DNA of 50,947 nt from Hellea sp. (lineage in GTDB: Bacteria > Pseudomonadota > Alphaproteobacteria > Caulobacterales > Maricaulaceae): assembly GCA_014238285.1 (NCBI GenBank), contig JABABK010000009.1, positions 1-50,947 on the forward strand, in the 5' to 3' direction. This document shows positions 1 through 9,113 of this stretch, piece by piece (within the stretch, counting starts at the first letter, position 1; the number at the start of each line of letters is the position of its first letter). Both the position numbers and the translations under genes were made by a program. The notes under the pieces were generated by a model. It had not been told where the DNA came from, made no database searches, and saw only the letters and a list, made by a program, of their open reading frames with translations.

Positions 1-147
1 ATCACCGCCCGCAAGCAGAAAATAGATCCCGGTCGAGGCCGCCCGCACGCCGTCGTTTGCCTTGGCCCGGTAAGTCTCGGCATAATAGCCCCCTTCAGGG
101 TGGGGCATTAGATCCAGATGATCAATCCAGTATTGAGGTGTGTGCAC
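1..147 (-). CDS. Cupin-like DUF985 family protein, 5' part only
   Basis: Only the first 49 codons lie in the window; the gene runs off the left edge. The peptide contains W-I-D-H-L-D-L-x-P-H-P-E-G-G-Y-Y-x-E-T-Y followed by S-T-G-I-Y-F-L-L, the typical N-terminal signature of the DUF985 (Cupin_5) beta-barrel family. A GTG start at 147 is chosen because an AAGG-type ribosome site lies about 9 nt upstream and no in-frame ATG is visible; the nearest upstream ATG is out of frame. The enzymatic role of this family is not firmly established, so none is assigned. Confidence 0.75.
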   Translation of the reverse strand, partial: MHTPQYWIDHLDLMPHPEGGYYAETYRAKANDGVRAASTGIYFLLAGGD

Positions 148-232
148 TTTAAAAGCCCTTCTTTCATCTAGGTTAGAAAGGTTTGCGCAAGATTGAAAGG
201 CTTCGTATTATAGCGTTGGAAACGCGATGAAC

Positions 233-1036
233 TTATCTAAACTTCTCAAGCTTCCATAATTGACCGGAAACATTCTGGCATTTATCCATAAATGAATTAC
301 CTTTTTGAGCGCCCGATTTCAAATTACTTTCAAGACATTCATCGTCTCCACGAAACATAGACTTCATCCGAAAGTGATTGCCTTCTGGTACAAGCTTCCA
401 AAATTGACCGGATACATTCTGGCACTTATCCATAAAGGCTGAGCCGTTCATATATCCGCTATCGCGCTTATTGCTTTCAAAGCATTCATCCTCACCCCGA
501 AAGACTGTTCTGAGTTTATAATAGTTATTTTCTTGTGGCTCAAATTTCCATAATTGACCGGAATAAGGCTCGCACCTACTCATAAAGGCAGCGCCCTGCA
601 TACCGCCCGTCCGCTCATTGCCTTCCAAACATTCCTCTTCGCCGCGAAACATGGATTTCAAAATATAGGTCCCATTGGGCTCAACAAGTTTTGCCGGCTC
701 AGGTTTAGGTTTAGGTTTGGGCTGCGATACAGGCGCTGGTGCACAAAGCGTATGACCCAATTCCCGCGTGTCATTATTTTTAATTTCGCAGTTGTAACCG
801 CTCCCCGAAATAGACGATTGTCCCGACAAGCGGGCGATATCCCAAGTGTTTATCTGGTTGCATAGCTCAGCCTTATTGGCTTGTGCCTCTTGCAAAGAAA
901 CGCCCTCCCAACCCGAAGGGCATGTAGCGCCTTCGACCTTGCGGACTTCATCTGCCGCCGCGGTCATTGCAAATGTCAATGAAAGCACAGGCAGTGCGAG
1001 CGTTGAACATAGTAATTTTGTGATTGAGTTTTTCAT
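233..1036 (-). CDS. Secreted beta-trefoil (ricin-B-like) repeat protein
   Basis: 267 residues. A signal peptide (about residues 1-28, hydrophobic core then TAAA-D) is followed by a Cys-containing region to about residue 100, a Pro-Lys linker (PKPKPKPEP), and three tandem repeats of about 48 residues. Each repeat has MFRG(E/D)(D/E)EC-type and FM-x-x-C motifs and ends in SGQ(L/F)WK. One Q-x-W per repeat, three repeats, is the organisation of the R-type (ricin B) beta-trefoil. The repeats probably form one trefoil in the periplasm or outside the cell, with a Cys pair in each. Sugar binding is inferred from fold only. The gene is transcribed alone; a divergent lipoprotein gene begins at 1284. Confidence 0.7.
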   Translation of the reverse strand: MKNSITKLLCSTLALPVLSLTFAMTAAADEVRKVEGATCPSGWEGVSLQEAQANKAELCNQINTWDIARLSGQSSISGSGYNCEIKNNDTRELGHTLCAPAPVSQPKPKPKPEPAKLVEPNGTYILKSMFRGEEECLEGNERTGGMQGAAFMSRCEPYSGQLWKFEPQENNYYKLRTVFRGEDECFESNKRDSGYMNGSAFMDKCQNVSGQFWKLVPEGNHFRMKSMFRGDDECLESNLKSGAQKGNSFMDKCQNVSGQLWKLEKFR

Positions 1037-1283
1037 AATCGGCCCCGTTCTGAAAAAAGTTATGTTTCACGATTAAGGGTTTTTCTACATGCGGTCAAAC
1101 AACCTAGCGTAAAACAAACATTTATGCGGAGTTTCGGAACCGCCCGCACAAAAAGACTCACAGGTAGCGAGGTCGAATCAACAGATGAATTTTGGCAAAG
1201 AACGGTTTCGACGAGCGAGACTTTGAATTGGCATTTGGGTTGTGATACTAGGCTAACATCTTATTTGATAGGGTGACGCATTT

Positions 1284-1910
1284 ATGAAAAACTTACTCAT
1301 CCTCGTCGGCAGTTCACTTGTTTTGGCCGCTTGTACGCCGAAGGGCAAAGTTGATCCTAATGATAACACACTGGCGAATATTACGGTAACTTTGATAGAA
1401 AACGGCCAAGCCTCAATCATCAGCACGAGTAATCCCGAAAAGACTCAAGCGGCGCGGTCTTGCCCGGCGGGCACAACACAGCGCTCCGCCTCCTCCATAT
1501 CATCTGTCGCCAATTTAGACGCGCTCGACGTTTATATTTTTGACGGCAATTATCCGGTCTCGTTTTCTATCACATCCTCCGATAAAGGCGGCGGCATTGG
1601 CCGGATGGAGGCTAACCTGCTATCCGATGATCCCAGCGGAACGGCGATTACAAACCTCACGCCAGCTTCCGTCGAGCTGACCTATAGAGCACCGCAAAAT
1701 ATCAGCGACCCTAATAAATCAGGCGGCCATTATGGTATTAATCAGCCACATGATCCTGCTAACCTAAAGGTCAGCGATTCGATATCATTTGACTTTAACC
1801 CAACACCGCAAAATCGCTTCATCTGGCTCAATGTGTCTGCCTATGACCTCAACGGAAACTACGCCAATCGCCAATTAATTCTTGGCCGTCAAACGGATTT
1901 CTGTGAGTAG
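1284..1910 (+). CDS. Lipoprotein of unknown function
   Basis: 208 residues starting with a lipoprotein signal peptide; the lipobox LVLAAC puts the lipidated Cys at about residue 17. The remainder is Ser/Thr/Asn-rich and beta-prone, with a Cys near residue 60 and another at the very C-terminus (FCE) that could form a disulphide. The start ATG is preceded by an AGGGTGA ribosome site. I do not recognise a family. It stands alone between the divergent trefoil gene and the convergent AT-rich operon. Confidence 0.7.
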   Translation: MKNLLILVGSSLVLAACTPKGKVDPNDNTLANITVTLIENGQASIISTSNPEKTQAARSCPAGTTQRSASSISSVANLDALDVYIFDGNYPVSFSITSSDKGGGIGRMEANLLSDDPSGTAITNLTPASVELTYRAPQNISDPNKSGGHYGINQPHDPANLKVSDSISFDFNPTPQNRFIWLNVSAYDLNGNYANRQLILGRQTDFCE

Positions 1911-1946
1911 GTTTAATTCGTACTTAGTATCTCAATCGCAATACTA

Positions 1947-2534
1947 TTATCCAACATTTCTAATCCTCGAAAGCTGAAATCTTTGTTCCGCATTGTTAAT
2001 GTTTATTTCTCTCCAATATCGGATTAAATCTTCAACAGAAATCTCTCCTCTCTTTCCAAGCTTAATATCGAAGTTAAAGATATTTTCCATATTGGCTTTA
2101 AAATCAAAAATTAATCGATCAAATTCCCAAAAAGGAATTTCCAAATGCTCTACGGTTCCTAATTTATCTACATAAACCAATTTAAGAGAGTTTTCGTTTT
2201 CACCTACAATTTTGAAACTAAAAATAACTTGGTCACTACCTGGAAATAAAAAGAATTCTTCACCCCCTTGTATTAAAGTATCAACATACGTCCGAACACT
2301 TGCCCCTTGATTTACAGTAAAATATTCTCTGAAAACTGTTCGATAAGAAATATCAGAATACTTTTTTTTCCGCGGAAGGTTTCTGGCAACTAACCGAAAA
2401 CCATATGCTGGCAAATACCAAAGTTGTAGCTCACCCTCTTTAGAGGTTAAAATACGAAGCCACAAATATTGTAAAATCGGAAAAGCAAAAAAAGCAACTA
2501 AAGCAATTAACTGAGAAATTACTAATTCTCTCAT
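1947..2534 (-). CDS. Membrane-anchored protein, third gene of AT-rich nucleotidyltransferase operon
   Basis: 195 residues. Residues about 5-28 form one transmembrane helix (LIALVAFFAFPILQYLWL). After a basic stretch (RKKK near residue 55) the rest is a soluble mixed alpha/beta region rich in Phe, Ile and Asn. The start lies 5 nt downstream of the stop of the 310-residue gene, so it is almost certainly cotranscribed with the two genes before it. Base composition is markedly more AT-rich than thiC next door, suggesting transfer as a unit. No family recognised. In an NTase cassette a membrane-anchored last gene could be an effector, but that is conjecture. Confidence 0.65.
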   Translation of the reverse strand: MRELVISQLIALVAFFAFPILQYLWLRILTSKEGELQLWYLPAYGFRLVARNLPRKKKYSDISYRTVFREYFTVNQGASVRTYVDTLIQGGEEFFLFPGSDQVIFSFKIVGENENSLKLVYVDKLGTVEHLEIPFWEFDRLIFDFKANMENIFNFDIKLGKRGEISVEDLIRYWREININNAEQRFQLSRIRNVG

Positions 2535-2539
2535 TGGTT

Positions 2540-3472
2540 TTATGGAGCGCCAGAAAGTGAATTCAATATATATGCGAGACCCCTGAGTTCATTATTTCTT
2601 CGAATTTCCTTAAAATGAACATGAACACTGACTTCTTTTCCAAGTAAAGTCTTTGCCCACTTTTCAATTTCTTGCGCACTTATTCCTCTAGAGATTTTAC
2701 CTTTCACTGTATTGTCATCAATCAACATTTCAAAAGAATGTTCATATGACATCGCTCCTGTAAGTTTTCCAACTAGTTCCTTTTGCCCTTCCTCATAAGA
2801 TATTGAACTTGCACGGCTTAATCCTAGTTTTATTTGTGGTTCATAAATCGACTTATCTAGTTTTTCGTTTACCAACCGTACTCGGGCCTCATTGTCATCT
2901 AGAACTTGAAAAAAACTCTCAATACTATCAACTACTCTCTGATCACAAGATTTCAGTAATTCCTGTAATTCTTCATCATCCGCATCAACAAACGCTTCGA
3001 TAAGTTCGAGAGAGGTATCAACAGAACTTTTGAGGCCAGTATCAAATAGATAGCTTTGTTCATCCAATTCCTCAAAAACAAACCCGAATGAACCCCTTGT
3101 TATATCAGTAATATGAAGCTTCGAGAGTTCCTTTTTTGGCACTTTTCCCCTCGACCCTAAGGGCCCAAGTGTTTCAGCCATAACCTTTGAAACTAAGTCC
3201 TGAAAAATTTCAATTATTTCAGATGCAAAATTACTTTCAATTCCCTTATTAGAAATTACTGGCTTTCCGCCAAAATAAATTGCCGCCGAAGCCAATTCTG
3301 ATCCTGCAAATTCTGCCAATCGGGCTACTTTTCCTTTCAGCTCATTCAACCGGGATTCAAGGCCCAAACGTGCAAGAGCGTCATTCTTGTCAACATTCGA
3401 AATCAGTTTTTCAATAGCTGTCAGATCAGCCATCGATCTTTCATATTCTAGTTTCTTCTTGACGCTAGACAT
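2540..3472 (-). CDS. Uncharacterised partner protein of DUF6932-like nucleotidyltransferase
   Basis: 310 residues, no signal peptide or membrane segment. The N-terminal 70 residues are charged and helical, possibly coiled coil; the centre holds RGSFGFVFEELDEQ; the C-terminus has a beta-type stretch VSVHVHFKEIRRN. The start overlaps the end of the nucleotidyltransferase gene by 8 nt, and a GGAG ribosome site lies inside that gene's last codons, so translation is coupled. This coupling, shared AT-rich composition and conserved gene order suggest that the two proteins form a complex or a neutralising pair. I do not recognise a domain; antitoxin or effector would each fit. Confidence 0.65.
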   Translation of the reverse strand: MSSVKKKLEYERSMADLTAIEKLISNVDKNDALARLGLESRLNELKGKVARLAEFAGSELASAAIYFGGKPVISNKGIESNFASEIIEIFQDLVSKVMAETLGPLGSRGKVPKKELSKLHITDITRGSFGFVFEELDEQSYLFDTGLKSSVDTSLELIEAFVDADDEELQELLKSCDQRVVDSIESFFQVLDDNEARVRLVNEKLDKSIYEPQIKLGLSRASSISYEEGQKELVGKLTGAMSYEHSFEMLIDDNTVKGKISRGISAQEIEKWAKTLLGKEVSVHVHFKEIRRNNELRGLAYILNSLSGAP

Positions 3473-4010
3473 AGGTAGCTCCTAGGGACGCCAACATTTT
3501 GCGCGCGGCCAAATCATCATTTGGCGTATTTGTTTGCACCTTTAACATGCCTTTCCAAAGATCATCATTTCTACGATGTGAAAAAAGGTTAAGCCAATAT
3601 GATGACTGCTCTATTAACGGCTCGCCTGGTATAGAATAATCAACAAAATATGGGTCAACCTTAAAAGTCGTCTTCGAAGAAATAGGGTCAAAAACATTTA
3701 GGTTATTATTTATCACAGTTGGTCTTTGCGCACTTTTATTTTCATGGAAAACTACGATATCTATATCTCTCGGTGTTTTGTCTTCAACGAATGACCCATC
3801 CAACCATTGAAAACCACTAACGAACCCTAATTTTTGCAACTCAGCTCTATGATCCAACCATCCCTCTAGTATTTCACATCTCACTTTTGATGAGCCAAAA
3901 GTTTGTACTACTTCGAAGCTTTTGGTTTCGTATGGGCTTTGATCACCTGTTACGGGATTACCCAAATAGGGCGGTAGAACACCAGAAAGTGTGAATTTAG
4001 GTATCGCCAT
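3465..4010 (-). CDS. DUF6932-like nucleotidyltransferase-fold protein
   Basis: 181 residues. The N-terminus (MAIPKFTLSGVLPPYLGNP) and the block WLDGSFVEDKTPRDIDIVVF match the DUF6932 group of small nucleotidyltransferase-fold proteins. Gly72-Ser73 plus Asp82-x-Asp84 form the classical GS-x(n)-D-x-D metal and nucleotide motif, so catalytic residues look intact. It is the first gene of a three-gene AT-rich operon and probably transfers a nucleotide to a protein, RNA or small molecule; the substrate is unknown. There is no clear Shine-Dalgarno sequence before the ATG, consistent with a leaderless transcript from the promoter at 4017-4044. A CBASS-type cyclase would be longer, so this is not called as one. 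Confidence 0.7.
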   Translation of the reverse strand: MAIPKFTLSGVLPPYLGNPVTGDQSPYETKSFEVVQTFGSSKVRCEILEGWLDHRAELQKLGFVSGFQWLDGSFVEDKTPRDIDIVVFHENKSAQRPTVINNNLNVFDPISSKTTFKVDPYFVDYSIPGEPLIEQSSYWLNLFSHRRNDDLWKGMLKVQTNTPNDDLAARKMLASLGATYV

Positions 4011-4016
4011 TGTAAA

Positions 4017-4044
4017 AATATAGCGATAAAAACGAAAATTCCAA
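4017..4044 (-). promoter_or_regulatory. Putative sigma-70-type promoter of the AT-rich operon
   Basis: On the minus strand, TTGGAA and TATATT are separated by 16 nt. The -10 box ends 6 nt before the ATG at 4010, so transcription would start at or next to the start codon (leaderless mRNA). Pattern match only. Confidence 0.3.
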
Positions 4045-4066
4045 CCTTTTAGTTGAACTTTATACT

Positions 4067-5971
<1,905 letters not shown>

Positions 5972-5999
5972 TTAGATAAAGGTTTTGATAATTTGAGAT

Positions 6000-6536
6000 T
6001 CATTGAGATATTTTTGAACCATGTGCTTTGCTAAGTACTCGCACAAGATGTTGCTGAGACGTGTAAGCATTTTTTAGAAATGGTAAAGCCGCGGATTTAA
6101 TAATCCCGCTTTTTACAGGTGTTATTTTCAACCAAGACTCCAAGGTTTGCTTTACCATGCTTATTTTCGTGGCGTCATAAATATTTGCAAATTTCATTGT
6201 ATCGTCAAGCCGAATGAGTCTTTCATTTGTCAAAGCGAAGCCGCTGAATGTTATTTTTCGGACCGTCCAACTTTTGTATTTTTCAGGAACAATCCACGCA
6301 TTGACCATCACCAAACTGGGTAACCCATACAGCATAACCATAAACCAATTTACTGGCTGATAAGTAAGGCATACAATACTGAATGAAAGCGCGATGGGGC
6401 TTACAAGTTTCGACATTTTTATCTGCTGTTGCATAAATTTCTCACGAGACCTCGAACAAGTTTTTTCTGCCCATAAAAGCTCTTCACCTGGCATCAATTC
6501 AGGCTCAATGATATGTCGAATATCTGGATCAATCAT
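6000..6536 (-). CDS. Bacterial PH-like domain membrane protein
   Basis: 178 residues. It begins with a typical PH-like lead-in (LMPGEELLWAEKT, residues 14-26), has two hydrophobic segments around residues 45-82, then FALTNERLIRLDD and a beta-strand/IYDATKI segment. This is the layout of bacterial PH (bPH/YdbS-like) membrane proteins of unknown function. It is upstream of thiC on the same strand, but a thiamine link is not implied by its sequence. Confidence 0.65.
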   Translation of the reverse strand: MIDPDIRHIIEPELMPGEELLWAEKTCSRSREKFMQQQIKMSKLVSPIALSFSIVCLTYQPVNWFMVMLYGLPSLVMVNAWIVPEKYKSWTVRKITFSGFALTNERLIRLDDTMKFANIYDATKISMVKQTLESWLKITPVKSGIIKSAALPFLKNAYTSQQHLVRVLSKAHGSKISQ

Positions 6537-6545
6537 ATCCCCACA

Positions 6546-6648
6546 CTCCGCTCATCCCGTACTTGATACGGGACCCAGTTTTCCCGCTGCTGATCCAGCC
6601 GCGCAGCTTTCGCAGACTGGTTCCCCGCCTTCGCGTGGATGAGCGGGG
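6546..6648. repeat. Palindromic REP-like element, copy 1
   Basis: 103 bp bounded by CTCCGCTCATCC on the left and GGATGAGCGGGG on the right. The left arm contains its own hairpin (CCCGTA-CTTGA-TACGGG), and inner boundaries read GGGACCCAGT and ACTGGTTCC. Same family as the element at 7322-7436. It lies upstream of the PH-like gene and does not encode a convincing protein. Confidence 0.7.
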
Positions 6649-6780
6649 TATAGGGTGTGTCTTGACTGGTCACATTAACGCTCGTCATTGCCAGACTTAT
6701 ACCGACAACCCACATCGCCATCCTTCGTCAGGCTCAGGATGAGGAGGGTGGTAATGACGCATAGAGATTGATGTCTATTT

Positions 6781-7452
6781 TCAATCATCCAGGCTTCGCC
6801 CAAATTGTGAAATTTCCGTCACGGCTTGACCATCCGCGCCAAGCTTAACCACGGTAAAGCGGTCATACTCGGTTTCAGGCATGAGCTTGATCTCTTCGCC
6901 GCTTAATAACGCCGCCAGATCAGGGGTGGTGTTAGAATGCCCCACGACGAGATGTATGCCGGGCACGGTGCGTAATGCCTTAGCAAAGCCTTCAAGGTCT
7001 CTGGCGTTATAAACTTCCACATCTATATCAAGAACATTTGCCAGCGGCATCGCCGTTTGTAACGTGCGCACATAATTGGACGAATGAATATGGGTGATCC
7101 CTTTATCTACGAGCATGTCAGACAGGGTTAGCGCGCGTATCCGCCCGGCATCGGTCAAGTCCGGATTCTCGCCCTTTTGCTTTTCGGCGTGGCGGACTAG
7201 ATAAATGGTGTGGGTATAGGAGGTGGTAGCAGGATGGGTTGTTGTGTCAGGTGATTGTTTGCACGCAGACATCAGCAATATCATACAAGCTAGTAATACG
7301 AACACTAGTCCCTTCAACCATCTCCGCTCATCTCGCTGCAGAGCGGGATCCACGCCATGTTGGGATATTGAGTCTTTCGAATATGGAATTAGCTCGCCCT
7401 GAGCTTGGGTCCCGCTCTGCAGCGAGATGAGCGGAGTTTTGAAAAGGCTCAT
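6781..7452 (-). CDS. SixA-type histidine phosphatase lipoprotein with inserted palindromic element
   Basis: 223 residues as read from the ATG at 7452. The phosphatase core has the phosphohistidine motif LVRHAEK at about residues 88-94 and VVGHSNT in the C-terminal half, as in the histidine phosphatase (SixA/phosphoglycerate mutase) superfamily. A hydrophobic stretch ending in LLMSAC is a lipobox. Between MSLF and WLKGLVFVLLACM lie about 39 residues encoded by the palindrome at 7322-7436. Without it the N-terminus would be a perfect lipoprotein signal peptide, so the insertion probably displaced it. A TTG at WLKG (about 7315) is an alternative start. The start overlaps the previous gene by 4 nt (ATGA), indicating translational coupling. 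Confidence 0.75.
   Translation of the reverse strand: MSLFKTPLISLQSGTQAQGELIPYSKDSISQHGVDPALQRDERRWLKGLVFVLLACMILLMSACKQSPDTTTHPATTSYTHTIYLVRHAEKQKGENPDLTDAGRIRALTLSDMLVDKGITHIHSSNYVRTLQTAMPLANVLDIDVEVYNARDLEGFAKALRTVPGIHLVVGHSNTTPDLAALLSGEEIKLMPETEYDRFTVVKLGADGQAVTEISQFGRSLDD
7322..7436. repeat. Palindromic REP-like element, copy 2, inside a coding region
   Basis: Terminal inverted repeats of 31 nt, 7322-7352 and 7406-7436, match at 30 of 31 positions; they begin CTCCGCTCATC and end GATGAGCGGAG. The 53-nt centre is unpaired. It lies within the first 45 codons of the phosphatase gene and keeps the frame open, like the palindromic elements known inside Rickettsia genes. Confidence 0.8.
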
Positions 7453-7868
7453 TCTTTGGTCTCCTGATTAAGGTCGAGTTCTTTTTGTAATTTTTTAGTG
7501 AGGCCTAGCGAGACAATTCTATAAGAGCTTTTAACATAGTCTTTAAGGTCATCATCGGATACAGATTCATCACTCACGCGCTGTATCCACTTCATACCGC
7601 GCGAAGCCAGATAAGGCGCAGGCCGACAGCCGGGCGTATCCCTTAGCATTTCAAAAGCAATCTCGGAACATTTGAACGAAACCGAATAAGCAGGCTCGCG
7701 CTTATTGACACCAGACACACTATAAATTTTGCCACCAATTTTCCATACATCACTATTGCCCCACTGCACCACATGAGTGCTGTGAGGTAGCGACGCACAA
7801 AAAGCGTTATATGTATCGCGGTCCAGCAATTTGACGTTCCGTCCTTCCGCCCGTGCTAACGGGATCAA
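7449..7868 (-). CDS. MmcQ/YjbR family protein
   Basis: 139 residues from a TTG start. The blocks YNAFCASLPHSTHVVQWG, DVWKIGGKIYSV, VSFKCSEIAFEMLRD and a Tyr-rich C-terminal helix ending KKLQKELDLN match the YjbR/MmcQ (CyaY-like fold) family, often described as DNA-binding but of uncertain role. The family normally begins just before the YNAFC block, so a TTG about 14 codons downstream is another possible start. The stop overlaps the following phosphatase gene by 4 nt. There is nothing odd in length (family about 115-130 residues). Confidence 0.8.
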   Translation of the reverse strand: MIPLARAEGRNVKLLDRDTYNAFCASLPHSTHVVQWGNSDVWKIGGKIYSVSGVNKREPAYSVSFKCSEIAFEMLRDTPGCRPAPYLASRGMKWIQRVSDESVSDDDLKDYVKSSYRIVSLGLTKKLQKELDLNQETKE

Positions 7869-7992
7869 GTTATAAGGGTTCTTCTCAGGCCAATCTAATA
7901 CAAAAGGGCCGCCCCTCGGATGGCGCGCATTATGCTGGGTTAATTAGGTTTACACAAGAGGCAAGACTTCGAAAACTGCGCTAGTAATCACC

Positions 7993-9090
7993 CTATTTTT
8001 TGCGCAGTAGTTTCATGGCTGGGCGCTCGATCAAACGGTAGGACATGGCCGATGCTATAACCGACAGAATGATCACAAGGGCGATATAGAGAATATTATC
8101 AAGCGCGCCATCTGCCCCCAATCTTAAAGCGCTGGGCAAGTGTTCAGCCAGACTGCCCCATATACGGCCTATCGCCAAAATAACTATGAAGTGAATTAAA
8201 TAGAGGGAGTAAGACCAGTCTCCTAATTTTACTAGAAAGTTTGGCACTTTCATGCGTCCCTGTTGCTCAAGCCAAGCAAAGCCTAGAATAATTGCCGCGC
8301 TTGGGAGACCAAAGACGAGGACACGTTTCCAGAGAAATACGCCATCACCCCCCCTTATGCCAACCGTAAGCGCGGCAGCAAGACATAGTACGCCACATCC
8401 TAAAACCACACCGCCTAATTTGGCGGGACCTTTTAAGAACCACATCGCTGCAAAAGCTCCAAGAATGAATTCCAAATTGAGCGGTGACGTGAATAGCTGC
8501 CACATGTTGTCAGCATAGTTTGACGGCATTTGTATCCATGACGCACCTGCAATCACTACAGCCCAAACGCCGAGCCAAATGGGTAAAAGACTGCGCGTAA
8601 ACAAAAGTCCTCCGGCAAAAAGGGCATAGAAGAGCACTTCATGAATTAAGGTCCAGCCCAAACCCAAGCCAGGCACTTTGGGCTGTGGCCATAAAAACCA
8701 AGACTTAATCGTATAGGGCAGTATTTGGGCGCCAATCGCTCGATCCGGCGCTGCGATTTGTCCGTAACTGACCCAAAAATAAGCCATCATTATTATTGAG
8801 ACAACCCACCAGAGCGGATAGATTCGGGTGATCCTTGCTTTCAAAAACCTGCCTGCATTTTGTAAAGACGGCGCCACTTCCGTCGTCACATAGACCATGA
8901 TAAAGCCGGAAATGACAAAAAACATATCGACACCAGCGTAACCTTGTGTCCAAAATTTACCCGTGGAATGTGCCATGAACGCCCCTGTTTCATGTCCGTA
9001 TTGCGCGCCAATATGGAAAATCAGAACCAGAAACGCCGCTATGCCGCGAAGGGCCTGTATCGAAAATAGCTTTGTAGGACGGGTTTGCAT
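7993..9090 (-). CDS. Acyltransferase 3 (OafA/YrhL-like) membrane protein
   Basis: 365 residues with about ten hydrophobic segments. The N-terminal block SIQALRGIAAFLVLIFHI has the conserved R and the catalytic His of acyltransferase-3 proteins, followed by GYAGVDMFFVISGFIMVY. The C-terminus ends in YRLIERPAMKLLRKK, also typical. These inner-membrane proteins O-acylate exported carbohydrates or peptides; the substrate cannot be read from sequence. It lies 23 nt behind the MBL/glycosidase gene on the same strand and may be its operon partner, which would fit envelope-glycan modification. Confidence 0.85.
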   Translation of the reverse strand: MQTRPTKLFSIQALRGIAAFLVLIFHIGAQYGHETGAFMAHSTGKFWTQGYAGVDMFFVISGFIMVYVTTEVAPSLQNAGRFLKARITRIYPLWWVVSIIMMAYFWVSYGQIAAPDRAIGAQILPYTIKSWFLWPQPKVPGLGLGWTLIHEVLFYALFAGGLLFTRSLLPIWLGVWAVVIAGASWIQMPSNYADNMWQLFTSPLNLEFILGAFAAMWFLKGPAKLGGVVLGCGVLCLAAALTVGIRGGDGVFLWKRVLVFGLPSAAIILGFAWLEQQGRMKVPNFLVKLGDWSYSLYLIHFIVILAIGRIWGSLAEHLPSALRLGADGALDNILYIALVIILSVIASAMSYRLIERPAMKLLRKK

Positions 9091-9113
9091 AAAGTTTTAT
9101 TAGACAGAAATAA

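Noticed and set aside
554-1076. Plus-strand ORFs opposite the trefoil gene
   Set aside because: Shadow frames of the repeated antisense gene; no ribosome site or signal.
6533-6721. 62-codon minus-strand ORF overlapping the PH-like gene start by ATGA
   Set aside because: Most of it is the palindromic repeat read as protein; there is no family resemblance and no good ribosome site.
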